58,457 bases of DNA, from the NCBI GenBank assembly GCA_038215555.1, contig JBBQQT010000002.1:1-58457 (forward strand). The letters are read 5' to 3'. This DNA is from PFJX01 sp038215555 (GTDB taxonomy: Bacteria > Pseudomonadota > Gammaproteobacteria > Burkholderiales > Thiobacillaceae). Position numbers and translations under genes: made by a program. Each line of letters begins with the position of its first letter. Positions within the stretch are counted from its first letter, which is position 1. The notes under the pieces were generated by a model. The model searched no databases, was not told the DNA's origin, and saw only the letters and a program-made list of their open reading frames with translations. Positions 45,707 through 54,544 of this stretch are shown one piece after another.

Positions 45707-45739
45707 ATAGTTGACCAAATTAATCGGGATTAGTAGAGT
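45707..45739 (+). promoter_or_regulatory. IscR type 1 box overlapping the iscR promoter
   Basis: ATAGTTGACCAAATTAATC plus GGGATT at 45707-45731 agrees with about 21 of the 25 positions of the type 1 IscR site. The TTGACC at 45711-45716 inside it is also a -35 box, with TAGAGT at 45734-45739 after 17 bases. As in E. coli, this lets holo-IscR repress its own operon. Confidence 0.75.
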
Positions 45740-45772
45740 GTCAACATTCATTCATTCACAACGAGGCAAATC

Positions 45773-46315
45773 ATGCGACTTACCACCAAAGGGCGTTTTG
45801 CGGTAACGGCGATGATCGATCTGGGCATGCGCCATCAACGTGGTCCGGTCACTCTGGCCGGTATCAGTGAGCGGCAACGGATTTCATTGTCCTACCTTGA
45901 GCAATTGTTCGGCCGTTTGCGTCGGCAGGGCATTGTCGACAGTGTGCGTGGTCCGGGCGGCGGTTACACGCTGGCTCAGAGCATGCTCGATATCTCGGTT
46001 GCGGACATTATTCGCGCGGTGGATGAACCGATTGATGCCACCCAATGCGGCGGTCTCGGCAATTGCCATGACGATCGCGAATGCATGACACATGATTTGT
46101 GGATGAGCCTGAATGCGCGCATCTACGATTACCTGGATTCAGTGAATCTGGACGAGCTGGTCACCACCCAACTGGTCAAGCAAGCCGAAGAGGCGACTCA
46201 TGACCAGGCGCACGGTCACAAGCACGACACACGGCGCGTGGTCGGTTCGGCAGATATCACGCCTGGTCTGATGCACAAGGCCGGCCAGGGACACAAAACA
46301 GTCGTTAACGGTTGA
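45773..46315 (+). CDS. iscR: Fe-S cluster assembly regulator IscR
   Basis: A 180-residue Rrf2-family repressor with a [2Fe-2S] cluster. The wHTH start is MRLTTKGRFAVTAMIDLGMRH, and IRAVDEPIDATQCGGLGNCHDDRECMTHDLW contains the three cluster cysteines (Cys 92, 98 and 104 by family numbering) and the histidine ligand. It has a C-terminal His-rich tail (DQAHGHKHDTRR) that is longer than in E. coli. It has its own type 1 site upstream and is the first gene of the isc operon. Confidence 0.97.
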   Translation: MRLTTKGRFAVTAMIDLGMRHQRGPVTLAGISERQRISLSYLEQLFGRLRRQGIVDSVRGPGGGYTLAQSMLDISVADIIRAVDEPIDATQCGGLGNCHDDRECMTHDLWMSLNARIYDYLDSVNLDELVTTQLVKQAEEATHDQAHGHKHDTRRVVGSADITPGLMHKAGQGHKTVVNG

Positions 46316-46329
46316 TGGAGCATACAAAG

Positions 46330-47541
46330 ATGGTCAAGACCCCCATTTACCTCGATTACTCGGCGACGACGCCGGTTGATCCGCGCGTTGCCGCGAAGAT
46401 GATTCCCTATCTGACCGAAATGTTCGGCAACCCGGCTTCGCGTTCGCATGTGTTCGGCTGGGACGCCGACAAGGCGGTGGAAGAAGCGCGCAGACATGTC
46501 GCGGCGCTGGTGAATGCCGATCCCAAGGAAATCGTCTGGACGTCCGGCGCGACCGAGTCCAACAACCTCGCCATCAAGGGCGCGGCCCATTTCTATCACG
46601 GCAAAGGCAAGCACTTGATCACGGTGAAAACCGAGCACAAGGCGGTGTTGGATACCTGTCGTGAACTGGAGCGCGAAGGTTACGAAGTGACCTACCTCGG
46701 CGTGCAGCCTAATGGCCTGATCGATATGGAAGAGTTGGAAGCGGCGATTCGCCCCGACACCATTCTGGTTTCCGTGATGTACGTCAACAACGAAATCGGC
46801 GTCATTCAGGACATTCCCGCGATTGGTGAACTGTGCCGCTCGAAGGGTATTCTGTTTCACGTTGACGCGGCGCAAGCCACCGGCAAGGTGGAAATCGATC
46901 TGGCCAAACTCAAGGTCGATCTGATGTCGTTTTCCGCCCATAAAACCTATGGCCCGAAAGGCATTGGCGCGTTGTATGTGCGGCGTAAACCGCGTGTGCG
47001 CCTGGAAGCGCAGATGCACGGCGGCGGCCATGAGCGCGGTATGCGTTCCGGTACGCTGGCGACCCACCAGATCGTCGGCATGGGCGAAGCCTTCCGCATC
47101 GCCAAACTGGAAATGGGCGCCGAAACCGAACGCATCCGCAGCCTGCGCGACAAACTCTATCGCGGCTTCCTGGACATGGAAGAAGTGCATCTGAATGGTG
47201 ATTTCGAACGCCGCATCGCCGGCAACCTGAACATCAGCTTCAACTTTGTCGAAGGCGAGAGCCTGATCATGGCGATCAAGGATCTGGCTGTTTCCTCCGG
47301 TTCGGCCTGTACCTCGGCCAGCCTGGAACCGTCCTATGTGCTGAAGGCGCTGGGGCGCAACGACGAACTGGCGCACAGCTCGATCCGCTTCACCATCGGC
47401 CGCTTCACCACCGAAGAAGAGATCGACTACACGATCAAACTGCTGCACGAAAAGATCGGCAAGTTGCGCGAAATGTCACCGCTTTGGGAAATGTTCAAAG
47501 ACGGTATCGATTTGAATACGGTGCAGTGGGCTGCACACTAA
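46330..47541 (+). CDS. iscS: Cysteine desulfurase IscS
   Basis: A 403-residue PLP enzyme taking sulfur from cysteine for Fe-S clusters, thio-tRNA and thiamine. YLDYSATTPVDPRV is the start, FSAHKTYGPKGIGALYVRR carries the PLP lysine, and SSGSACTSASLEPS holds the catalytic cysteine loop. The ATG at 46330 has GGAG 9 bases before it and matches the E. coli start; the frame opens 18 bases earlier at a TTG. Confidence 0.98.
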   Translation: MVKTPIYLDYSATTPVDPRVAAKMIPYLTEMFGNPASRSHVFGWDADKAVEEARRHVAALVNADPKEIVWTSGATESNNLAIKGAAHFYHGKGKHLITVKTEHKAVLDTCRELEREGYEVTYLGVQPNGLIDMEELEAAIRPDTILVSVMYVNNEIGVIQDIPAIGELCRSKGILFHVDAAQATGKVEIDLAKLKVDLMSFSAHKTYGPKGIGALYVRRKPRVRLEAQMHGGGHERGMRSGTLATHQIVGMGEAFRIAKLEMGAETERIRSLRDKLYRGFLDMEEVHLNGDFERRIAGNLNISFNFVEGESLIMAIKDLAVSSGSACTSASLEPSYVLKALGRNDELAHSSIRFTIGRFTTEEEIDYTIKLLHEKIGKLREMSPLWEMFKDGIDLNTVQWAAH

Positions 47542-47551
47542 GGAGCAACAA

Positions 47552-47983
47552 ATGGCATACAGCGAACAGGTTCTGGATCACTACGAAAATCCGCGCAACG
47601 TCGGCGCATTCGGCAAGGATGACGCTGGCGTCGGCACCGGCATGGTCGGCGCGCCGGCTTGCGGCGATGTGATGAAACTGCAAATCCGGGTCAACGATCA
47701 GGGCATCATCGAAGATGCCAAGTTCAAGACCTACGGTTGCGGATCGGCTATTGCTTCTTCATCGCTGGTCACCGAATGGGTCAAGGGCAAGACACTGGAT
47801 GAGGCGATGAATCTGAAGAACACTCAGATTGCCGAGGAATTGGCGCTGCCGCCGGTGAAGATTCACTGCTCCATCCTGGCCGAAGACGCGATCAAGGCCG
47901 CCGTCGCCGACTACAAGCAGAAACATGGCTACACCGCAGGCAGCAGCGAATACACCGCCTGCAACCCGCCGGTTACCGCTTGA
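47552..47983 (+). CDS. iscU: Fe-S scaffold protein IscU
   Basis: A 143-residue scaffold with the three cluster-ligand cysteines (APACGDVM, TYGCGSAIASSS, VKIHCSILAEDAIKAA) and the LPPVK motif recognised by HscA. It has about 12 extra C-terminal residues compared with the usual 128-130. It starts 10 bases after iscS. Confidence 0.98.
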   Translation: MAYSEQVLDHYENPRNVGAFGKDDAGVGTGMVGAPACGDVMKLQIRVNDQGIIEDAKFKTYGCGSAIASSSLVTEWVKGKTLDEAMNLKNTQIAEELALPPVKIHCSILAEDAIKAAVADYKQKHGYTAGSSEYTACNPPVTA

Positions 47984-48000
47984 GCGACGGGGAGCCGATC

Positions 48001-48339
48001 ATGACGACAGTGGCTACCGGGGTAACCCTTTCCGAGCGCGCCGCAACGCACATCAAGAACTTCCTTGCCAAACGTGGCAGCGGTGTCGGCCTCAAGCTGG
48101 GGGTGCGCACTTCCGGCTGCTCCGGCATGGCTTACAAGCTGGAGTTCGCCGATGTCGCCGATCCGGAGGATCTGACCTTTGAATGTCATGGCGTGACTGT
48201 GTTCATCGATCCGAAGAGCCTGAGCTATCTCGAGGGCACCGAGCTCGATTTCGTGCGTGAAGGCTTGAACGAAGGTTTCAAGTTCAACAACCCGAACGTG
48301 AAGTCGGAATGCGGCTGCGGCGAGTCTTTCAACGTTTGA
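48001..48339 (+). CDS. iscA: Fe-S assembly protein IscA
   Basis: A 112-residue A-type carrier with the three family cysteines (TSGCSGMAY and the C-terminal ECGCGESF). GGAG lies 8 bases before the ATG at 48001. A hairpin follows in the gap to hscB. Confidence 0.97.
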   Translation: MTTVATGVTLSERAATHIKNFLAKRGSGVGLKLGVRTSGCSGMAYKLEFADVADPEDLTFECHGVTVFIDPKSLSYLEGTELDFVREGLNEGFKFNNPNVKSECGCGESFNV

Positions 48340-48344
48340 GGGCT

Positions 48345-48392
48345 GTGAAATGTGAAATGTGAAGGTGTTCCACTTTCACATTCACCCTTCAC
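48345..48392 (+). repeat. Hairpin of GTGAA repeats between iscA and hscB
   Basis: Three 7-base units (GTGAAAT, GTGAAAT, GTGAAGG) at 48345-48365 face a complementary arm (CACTTTCACATTCACCCTTC) at 48371-48390 across a 3-base loop, giving a stem of about 20 bp with single-base bulges. No U run follows, so it looks more like an mRNA processing or stability element than a terminator. Confidence 0.65.
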
Positions 48393-48409
48393 GTTTCCCC
48401 CAACCCAAG

Positions 48410-48940
48410 ATGACCCTCGACTTCTCCAAAAACCACTTCGAATTGTTCGCGCTGCCGATGACCTTTGCCATCGACGCAGATCAGCTTGATCAAGCTTATC
48501 GCGGCATTCAGTCGGAAATTCACCCGGATAAATTCGCCGCCGCGGGCGATGCCGAACAGCGGCTTTCGATGCAGTGGAGCACGCGCATCAACGAGGCGTA
48601 CCAGACGCTGCGCAAACCCTTCGAGCGTGCCCGCTATCTATTGAAATTGCACGGCGTCGACGCGATGGATGCGAAGAACACGTCAATGCCGGCAGACTTT
48701 CTGATGCAACAGATGGAATGGCGCGAGGCGTTGATGGATGCCGTCGAAAATCGCGACATGGCGGCATTGCAAGGCTTGGAAAAAGAGCTGAAATTGCATG
48801 CCCAAGGTCTGCACAGCCAACTCGCCAGCCTGCTTGATGAACAGAAGGATTTCGCTGCGGCGGGTAACGTGCTGCGCAAAGTCCGATTCATGGACAAATT
48901 GCTGGAAGAGATCGACGTCGCTTACGAGGACATCGAATAA
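48410..48940 (+). CDS. hscB: Co-chaperone HscB
   Basis: A 176-residue J-protein that brings IscU to HscA. The N-terminal J domain has IHPDKF (HPD) near residue 40, and the C-terminal three-helix IscU-binding part contains MQQMEWREALMDAVENRD. The ATG at 48410 matches the family start (TLDFSKNHFELFALP); the frame is open 51 bases earlier but enters the hairpin region. Confidence 0.95.
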   Translation: MTLDFSKNHFELFALPMTFAIDADQLDQAYRGIQSEIHPDKFAAAGDAEQRLSMQWSTRINEAYQTLRKPFERARYLLKLHGVDAMDAKNTSMPADFLMQQMEWREALMDAVENRDMAALQGLEKELKLHAQGLHSQLASLLDEQKDFAAAGNVLRKVRFMDKLLEEIDVAYEDIE

Positions 48941-49020
48941 GTCCTGATTTTTTTGCTGATTCCATGTCTTCGCTGTTCAGCTGCAACAATTTCGCAATAC
49001 CACCGTTTACCGTTTAATCA

Positions 49021-50889
49021 ATGGCCTTTCTTCAAATCTCCGAGCCCGGTCTTTCCACCGCGCCGCATCAACATCGACTCGCCGTCGGCATTGATCTGGG
49101 CACCACCAACTCCTTGGTCGCCACCGTGCGCAATGGCGTATCGGTGGTACTTAACGATGCCAGAGGTCACGGCCTGCTGCCTTCCGTGGTGCGCTATCTC
49201 GGCGATGCCTCGACTTCGGTCGGCTATGATGCGCAGGCCCAGGCGGCACAAGACCCGCACAACACCATCACTTCGGTGAAGCGATTCATGGGCCGCGGCA
49301 TCAAGGACATCCCGGATATTTCAACGCTGCCGTATCAGTTCATCGATGCGCCCGGCATGGTGCAGCTGAAGACGGTGGCCGGTGTCAAAAGCCCGGTCGA
49401 AGTCTCCGCCGAAATTCTCAAGGTATTGAAAGCGCGCGCTGAAACCTCGCTTGGTGGTGAACTGTTGGGCGCGGTGATTACCGTGCCGGCCTATTTTGAC
49501 GACGCGCAACGCCAGGCCACCAAGGACGCGGCGAAAGTCGCTGGCCTGAATGTGCTGCGCCTGCTCAATGAACCCACCGCCGCCGCCATTGCCTACGGCC
49601 TCGATAACGCCGCTGAAGGGATTTACGCGGTGTACGACTTGGGTGGCGGCACGTTCGATATTTCCATTCTGAAACTGACCAAGGGCGTGTTTGAAGTGCT
49701 CGCCACCAATGGCGACTCGGCTCTGGGGGGCGACGATTTCGATCGGCGAGTCTATTGCTGGATGCTGGAACAAGCCGGCCTGCATACTCTCAGCGATCAC
49801 GATAAAACCCTGCTCATGGCGCGCGCCCGCGATGCCAAGGAGATGCTTTCCGAGCATTCGCAGACGCAAATCACCGCCGTCTTGACCAGCGGTGAAGTGA
49901 TCGACCTCTCGTTGACTGAACAGGCGTTCAATGAAATGACCGAAAGTCTGGTCAAGAAAACCCTGGCGCCGACGCGCAAGGCGCTGCGCGATGCCGGCTT
50001 GCAGGCGAGCGATGTCAAAGGCGTCGTGATGGTTGGCGGCTCCACCCGCATGCCGCGTATCCAGGCCGCGATCGGCGAGTTTTTTGGCCAGATGCCGTTG
50101 ACCAATCTCGATCCGGACAAGGTGGTCGCCCTCGGCGCGGCGGTGCAGGCCAATGTGCTGGCCGGCAACAAGGCGGGCGATGACTGGTTGCTGCTTGACG
50201 TGGTGCCGCTGTCACTTGGACTGGAAACCATGGGTGGCTTGACCGAGAAGATCATTCCGCGCAACGCCACCATTCCCACCGCTCGGGCGCAGGAGTTCAC
50301 CACCTTCAAGGATGGCCAGACTGCGATGAGCATCCATGTCGTCCAGGGCGAGCGCGAACTGGTGGCTGATTGCCGCAGCCTGGCGCACTTTGAACTGCGC
50401 GGCATTCCGCCGATGGTGGCCGGCGCGGCCCGCATCCGCGTCACTTTCCAGGTTGATGCCGATGGCTTGCTGTCGGTGACCGCGCGCGAAATCGGCACCG
50501 GCATCGAATCGCATATCGTGGTGAAACCTTCGTATGGCCTGACCGACGATGAAGTTGCCGGCATGTTGCGCGACTCCTATGCGCACGCGCAGGACGACAT
50601 GACCGCGCGCAACTTGGCTGAAGCTCGCGTCGATGGCCAACGTCTGGTTGAAGCCAGCGAAACCGCGTTGGCCGAAAATGGCGCGCTGTTGTTGTCCGCC
50701 GAAGAATTGCAGACCATTGAAAATCGTCTGGCAGACCTCAAACTGGCGTTGCAAGGCGCTGACCTGTTTACCGTCAAGCGTGCCACCGAAACCTTGAACA
50801 AAGGTACGGTCGAATTCGCCGCGCGCCGCATGGACCAGAGCGTGAAGAAGGCGTTGACTGGTCACAAACTGGACGAACTGGAGTTCTGA
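49021..50889 (+). CDS. hscA: Fe-S assembly chaperone HscA
   Basis: A 622-residue Hsp70 paralogue specialised for IscU. It has GIDLGTTNSLVATV, VITVPAYFDDAQRQAT, an AAAIAYGLD stretch, YDLGGGTFDISIL and VMVGGSTRMP, with a substrate domain and helical lid. The N-terminus is extended by about 20 residues as is normal for HscA. Length and motifs are intact. Confidence 0.97.
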   Translation: MAFLQISEPGLSTAPHQHRLAVGIDLGTTNSLVATVRNGVSVVLNDARGHGLLPSVVRYLGDASTSVGYDAQAQAAQDPHNTITSVKRFMGRGIKDIPDISTLPYQFIDAPGMVQLKTVAGVKSPVEVSAEILKVLKARAETSLGGELLGAVITVPAYFDDAQRQATKDAAKVAGLNVLRLLNEPTAAAIAYGLDNAAEGIYAVYDLGGGTFDISILKLTKGVFEVLATNGDSALGGDDFDRRVYCWMLEQAGLHTLSDHDKTLLMARARDAKEMLSEHSQTQITAVLTSGEVIDLSLTEQAFNEMTESLVKKTLAPTRKALRDAGLQASDVKGVVMVGGSTRMPRIQAAIGEFFGQMPLTNLDPDKVVALGAAVQANVLAGNKAGDDWLLLDVVPLSLGLETMGGLTEKIIPRNATIPTARAQEFTTFKDGQTAMSIHVVQGERELVADCRSLAHFELRGIPPMVAGAARIRVTFQVDADGLLSVTAREIGTGIESHIVVKPSYGLTDDEVAGMLRDSYAHAQDDMTARNLAEARVDGQRLVEASETALAENGALLLSAEELQTIENRLADLKLALQGADLFTVKRATETLNKGTVEFAARRMDQSVKKALTGHKLDELEF

Positions 50890-50890
50890 A

Positions 50891-51697
50891 ATGAGTATGT
50901 TCGAACCTGAATTCATCGCCTCTTTGCAGGCGCGTCTTGATCAACACCCAATCTATGCCGCAGTTGAAAGCGTAGATGATTTGCGTGTATTCATGCAGCA
51001 CCACGTCCATTCGGTGTGGGATTTCATGTCGCTGATCAAATACCTGCAACACACCGTCGCGCCGGCGCGCTGGCCGTGGACGCCGGGCGCCGACGCCACC
51101 GTGCAGCGCTTCATCAATGAACTGGTGCTGGAAGAAGAGACCGATGAAGCGGGCCCCGGCGCGCCTGGTGAGTTTTCCAGCCACTTCGCGCTGTATCTCG
51201 GCGCCATGCGCGAAATTGGCGCCGATGCGGACATCCCGGCGCGCTTCGTGGAAATCGCTGGCCGTGACGGCATTGCCGCCGCGCTCGACAGCGGCCTCGC
51301 CCCGACGCCTTCCGCCAACTTCAATCGCACCACCTTCGCCTATATCGACGCCGACAAGCCGCACATGGTTGCCGCCGCGTTGGCGCTGGGCCGCGAGCAC
51401 ATCATTCCGGCGATGTTCCGCGCCTTCCTGAATCGCATGGCGGTGACCGAAGAACAGGCGCCGGTGTTTCATTACTACCTGAAACGCCATATCCACCTGG
51501 ATGAAGACTTCCACGCGCCCCTTTCCCTGCGTTTGCTGGACGCGCTGTGTGGCGGTGATCCGGTGAAAATCGAAGAGGCGCGCGCGGCCGCGATTCATGC
51601 CGTCGAAGCACGCGTTGAATTCTGGGATGGCGTGCTTGCCGCACTGCCCAGCCAAAAGAACCTCTCTGCCCAACGGGAAGCCACATGCCTCAATTGA
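50891..51697 (+). CDS. DUF3050 protein (heme-oxygenase-like fold) within the isc operon
   Basis: A 268-residue, helix-rich protein with the DUF3050 pattern: LRVFMQHHVHSVWDFMSLIKYLQ at 31-53 and FHYYLKRHIHLDEDFHAPLSLRLLDALC at 193-220. The second block contains D204-x3-H208, the form seen in the last metal helix of heme-oxygenase-like diiron enzymes, and E77/E81, H98 and E169-H170 could be other ligands. It begins 1 base after the hscA stop and overlaps fdx by 13 bases, so it is an integral part of this operon. A metal-dependent enzyme or an Fe-S maturation accessory are both possible. Confidence 0.85.
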   Translation: MSMFEPEFIASLQARLDQHPIYAAVESVDDLRVFMQHHVHSVWDFMSLIKYLQHTVAPARWPWTPGADATVQRFINELVLEEETDEAGPGAPGEFSSHFALYLGAMREIGADADIPARFVEIAGRDGIAAALDSGLAPTPSANFNRTTFAYIDADKPHMVAAALALGREHIIPAMFRAFLNRMAVTEEQAPVFHYYLKRHIHLDEDFHAPLSLRLLDALCGGDPVKIEEARAAAIHAVEARVEFWDGVLAALPSQKNLSAQREATCLN

Positions 51698-52023
51698 TCG
51701 TCCTGCCCCACGTCGAACTGTGTCCAGATGGCGCTGTAATCGATGCACAGAAAGGCGTTTCCATCTGTGATCTCCTGCTCGACAACGGCATCGATATCGA
51801 GCATTCCTGCGAGAAATCCTGCGCCTGCACCACCTGCCATGTCGTTGTGCGTGAGGGTTTCAATACCTTGCCGGAAGCGACCGAAACCGAGGACGACCTG
51901 CTCGACAAAGCCTGGGGCCTTGAGCCAACCTCGCGCCTGTCCTGCCAGGCCTTGATGGGCAGGGATGATGTGGTGGTGGAAATTCCGAAATACACCATCA
52001 ATATGGTCAAAGAAGGACACTGA
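51685..52023 (+). CDS. fdx: ISC-type [2Fe-2S] ferredoxin
   Basis: A 112-residue adrenodoxin-type ferredoxin giving electrons to cluster assembly. SCEKSCACTTCHVVV has three cluster cysteines and SRLSCQALMG the fourth. ISICDLLLDNGIDIEH precedes them. It overlaps the DUF3050 gene by 13 bases. Confidence 0.97.
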   Translation: MPQLIVLPHVELCPDGAVIDAQKGVSICDLLLDNGIDIEHSCEKSCACTTCHVVVREGFNTLPEATETEDDLLDKAWGLEPTSRLSCQALMGRDDVVVEIPKYTINMVKEGH

Positions 52024-52027
52024 CACC

Positions 52028-52222
52028 ATGAAATGGACTGATACCCTCGATATCGCGATCGCCCTGGTCGAACATCATCCCGATGTCGATCCGCGCGCAA
52101 TCCGCTTCACTGACCTGCATCGCTGGGTGATGGCTTTGCCGGATTTCAACGATGACCCGAACCGCTCCGGTGAAAAGATTCTGGAAGCGATTCAAATGGC
52201 CTGGATCGAGGAAATGGATTGA
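52028..52222 (+). CDS. iscX: Fe-S assembly protein IscX
   Basis: A 64-residue acidic protein, MKWTDTLDIAIALVEHHPDVDPRAIRFTDLHRWVMALPDFNDDPNRSGEKILEAIQMAWIEE: the complete IscX sequence pattern. It is known to bind iron and IscS and to modulate cluster assembly. It ends the canonical isc set. Confidence 0.97.
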   Translation: MKWTDTLDIAIALVEHHPDVDPRAIRFTDLHRWVMALPDFNDDPNRSGEKILEAIQMAWIEEMD

Positions 52223-52767
52223 ACTTGCTCAAATCTTTTATCGTTGCCGCTTTGCTCTCAGCGGCGCTGCCAGCGCTTGCCGAAGGCGAAAAACTGAGCT
52301 TCAAAGGCGTCGAACTCGGTTCCGGTCTGGCCCAGATCGCCAGCAATCCAAAGTTTGATTGCCGCGTCGTGACCACTCCAATTGCCGACCAGGTTTGCAG
52401 CCTGCGGCCGTTTGAAAAAGAGACCATCGTCGGAGCGCCGGTTGATTCACTTTTCTATTTTTACGATCAATCCGGTTTGACCGGAATGGTGATTAATTTT
52501 CCAGAAGCCCACTTTCCGTCGGTTGTCATCGGGTTGACCGAGAAATTCGGTCAACCCAGCATGAAGGCTACAGCGATAAAAAATCTGAAAGGTACGGCCT
52601 TCGAAAATCGTACCTACCGCTGGACGCGGCCGGAAGGTTCTCTCCAGGCCGAGCGTTACTCCGGCCGGCTTGATAAATCGACGATACGCTTCGTCGATGA
52701 CCACGCGGCACAACGTGTTCAACAACGCCGTGCGCTGCTGGCAAAAGACCCGCGCAAGGATTTGTAG
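52219..52767 (+). CDS. Exported protein of unknown function
   Basis: A 182-residue protein with a signal peptide (MNLLKSFIVAALLSAALPALAEG, cleavage after ALA), then a small domain with two conserved-looking cysteines (FDCRVV and QVCSLRP), possibly a disulfide. It uses a TTG start at 52219 overlapping the iscX stop, with GAGGA in front. I do not recognise the family. It is likely periplasmic and may only be riding on the isc transcript. Confidence 0.7.
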   Translation: MNLLKSFIVAALLSAALPALAEGEKLSFKGVELGSGLAQIASNPKFDCRVVTTPIADQVCSLRPFEKETIVGAPVDSLFYFYDQSGLTGMVINFPEAHFPSVVIGLTEKFGQPSMKATAIKNLKGTAFENRTYRWTRPEGSLQAERYSGRLDKSTIRFVDDHAAQRVQQRRALLAKDPRKDL

Positions 52768-52783
52768 CCGCAAATACCTTTGA

Positions 52784-54544
52784 TCAGATTTTCCAGCCAA
52801 AACCCAGAATATGCAGGGCGGCCCGGAATTTCTCGACGTGGTCTGTTCGCACCGCCAGGTGGCGAGGGCCGGCGGGCAGGCAGAGTTTGGCGGTTTCCTT
52901 GTGCTCCGCAATTTGGCGGGCGACCTCTGCGCTGGTGCATTCAAGCAGCAAAGCGCTGGCGACAGTTTTCAACGCGCCGCCCTGTTGCGCAACCGTCTTG
53001 ATGAACGCCTCGACGCTGTCCGGCAGCGGCTGATCTTCGCCCGCGATCAGGAAATTGTGCAGTAGCGTGACGTCATGGCCTTGCTCCACAGCCGCGACAG
53101 ATCGGGTTCGATCGAGTCGCCAGGCGGTCTCCGTTTCCCGTGTTGCCCAGGTTTCCAGCAGCAATGATTCCTCCATGCTGGGCTGTCCGTCAGCCACCTT
53201 GACGTGCAGGCTGGGCAAGATGGAGAGCTTTAGCGTGCTGGGCGGTCGGCATGGCGTGTAGCTGTCACGCAGTCCGAGGCAATAAGCGCCGAGTTCGGTC
53301 AGTCGAAAATAGGCCAGACCGTCATACCGACTCAGAAAACGCAGTTCGTCGATACCCCACAGACCGTGGAAATCTTTGCGTGCACCTTCCGGGTCGATAT
53401 AGGCAACGTCGATCATCCCGAGCGGAGCGGCATATTCGAACAGCACCGCGAGCAGGTAACGCAGTTGCAGAATTTCCCAGTCATGGAAGCCCTGGTAGCC
53501 CAACGCGCCATAGTGAGCGTCGCTGATATAAAGCCGCCAGGGGTCGTGGCAGACCAAGAAGTCCATCTCCTCCGCGCGCATGAACCGGCCGAATTCATCG
53601 ACGTTGATCCATTCGCCCATCGGGCAGTGGCCCAAGGCTTCATCAATGGCCGCGCGACGTGGTGCGATCGCAGCCATGACACGGCCTTTGCTTTTTTGGC
53701 CCTTGATGACATCCACCCGGCTGAACTCGTCCAGCAGGGTGTTCTTCAGCCATTTGTTCCAGAGTCCGCGCAATACTTCGGCGGGCTGCGTGCTCAGCGC
53801 TTTGAGTCCGCTCCGGGACAGTGCCAGTTTTGCGCCCTCCTGCTGCGCGAGTCCGCCGGCCTGCAGCAGCATCGGCCAGGCAAAGCCTTTGATCGCGCCA
53901 ATCTCCTGATCCCACGCGTTTTTCTTCGGCGGCTCGACGTAGAAATCGCCATTGGATAACTGACTGGCCAGCAACTGAGTCGTAGCCGCGCCTGGCAACC
54001 GGGATTTGTCGCTCACTTTGACCTTGCCCTGTTCGACCAAACGCAGAACCCTGGACAGGTCACCCAGCGCTTCGTTTTCCATCACCCGAACAACAAACGG
54101 GGAAGTAATTGACGCATCGGGCAGCGCTTCTACTGTCTTCAGGCTGGCAGGTTTGGGTGGGCTGACGAAGGCCTTGAGCGGCTCGCGCAGATCGAGCGGC
54201 ACGCAGCGACCCCCTTCTTCGTAAAACAAGAACAGGGAAAGCAACGTGGGTCGATCACGGCGATCCGCTTTGACGCTGAATGTCGCACTTCTGCCGTACT
54301 TGGCTTGAAATTTTCGGGCATCGAAATAACCGCCTACGCTGTAAAGCGCCTCCGCCACAGCAGCCTGCTCCAGTGCGTCCAGACGACGCCATAAACTGGA
54401 CAGACCCAAGCCCTGATACTGGTGCATGACCGCCGTAACCAATTCATCCTTGCGGCCGACCAAAGCGGCATCCGGTAACAATTCGCTGAATTGCTTGAGT
54501 TTGTCAATGGTGAAATTGGCGAGAGCCTGGCGCAGTGTCAGCAT
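52784..54544 (-). CDS. Helicase-associated (XPB/Ssl2 N-terminal-like) protein
   Basis: A 586-residue protein with the pattern of the helicase_C_3 / XPB N-terminal type: LTLRQALANFTIDKLKQFSELLPDAALVGRKDELVTAVMHQYQ at the start, paired with a middle winged-helix-like region and a C-terminal part. No helicase motifs (Walker A or DEAH) are present, so it is not itself a helicase. Such proteins are often partners of an XPB-like helicase or nuclease, but none is next to it here. The start at 54544 fits the homologous beginning; the frame is open to 54700. Convergent with the exported protein. Confidence 0.7.
   Translation of the reverse strand: MLTLRQALANFTIDKLKQFSELLPDAALVGRKDELVTAVMHQYQGLGLSSLWRRLDALEQAAVAEALYSVGGYFDARKFQAKYGRSATFSVKADRRDRPTLLSLFLFYEEGGRCVPLDLREPLKAFVSPPKPASLKTVEALPDASITSPFVVRVMENEALGDLSRVLRLVEQGKVKVSDKSRLPGAATTQLLASQLSNGDFYVEPPKKNAWDQEIGAIKGFAWPMLLQAGGLAQQEGAKLALSRSGLKALSTQPAEVLRGLWNKWLKNTLLDEFSRVDVIKGQKSKGRVMAAIAPRRAAIDEALGHCPMGEWINVDEFGRFMRAEEMDFLVCHDPWRLYISDAHYGALGYQGFHDWEILQLRYLLAVLFEYAAPLGMIDVAYIDPEGARKDFHGLWGIDELRFLSRYDGLAYFRLTELGAYCLGLRDSYTPCRPPSTLKLSILPSLHVKVADGQPSMEESLLLETWATRETETAWRLDRTRSVAAVEQGHDVTLLHNFLIAGEDQPLPDSVEAFIKTVAQQGGALKTVASALLLECTSAEVARQIAEHKETAKLCLPAGPRHLAVRTDHVEKFRAALHILGFGWKI

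Noticed and set aside
46216..47448. 410-codon minus-strand frame opposite iscS
   Set aside because: iscS is certain from its PLP lysine and cysteine loop, and the reverse frame is a low-information mirror.
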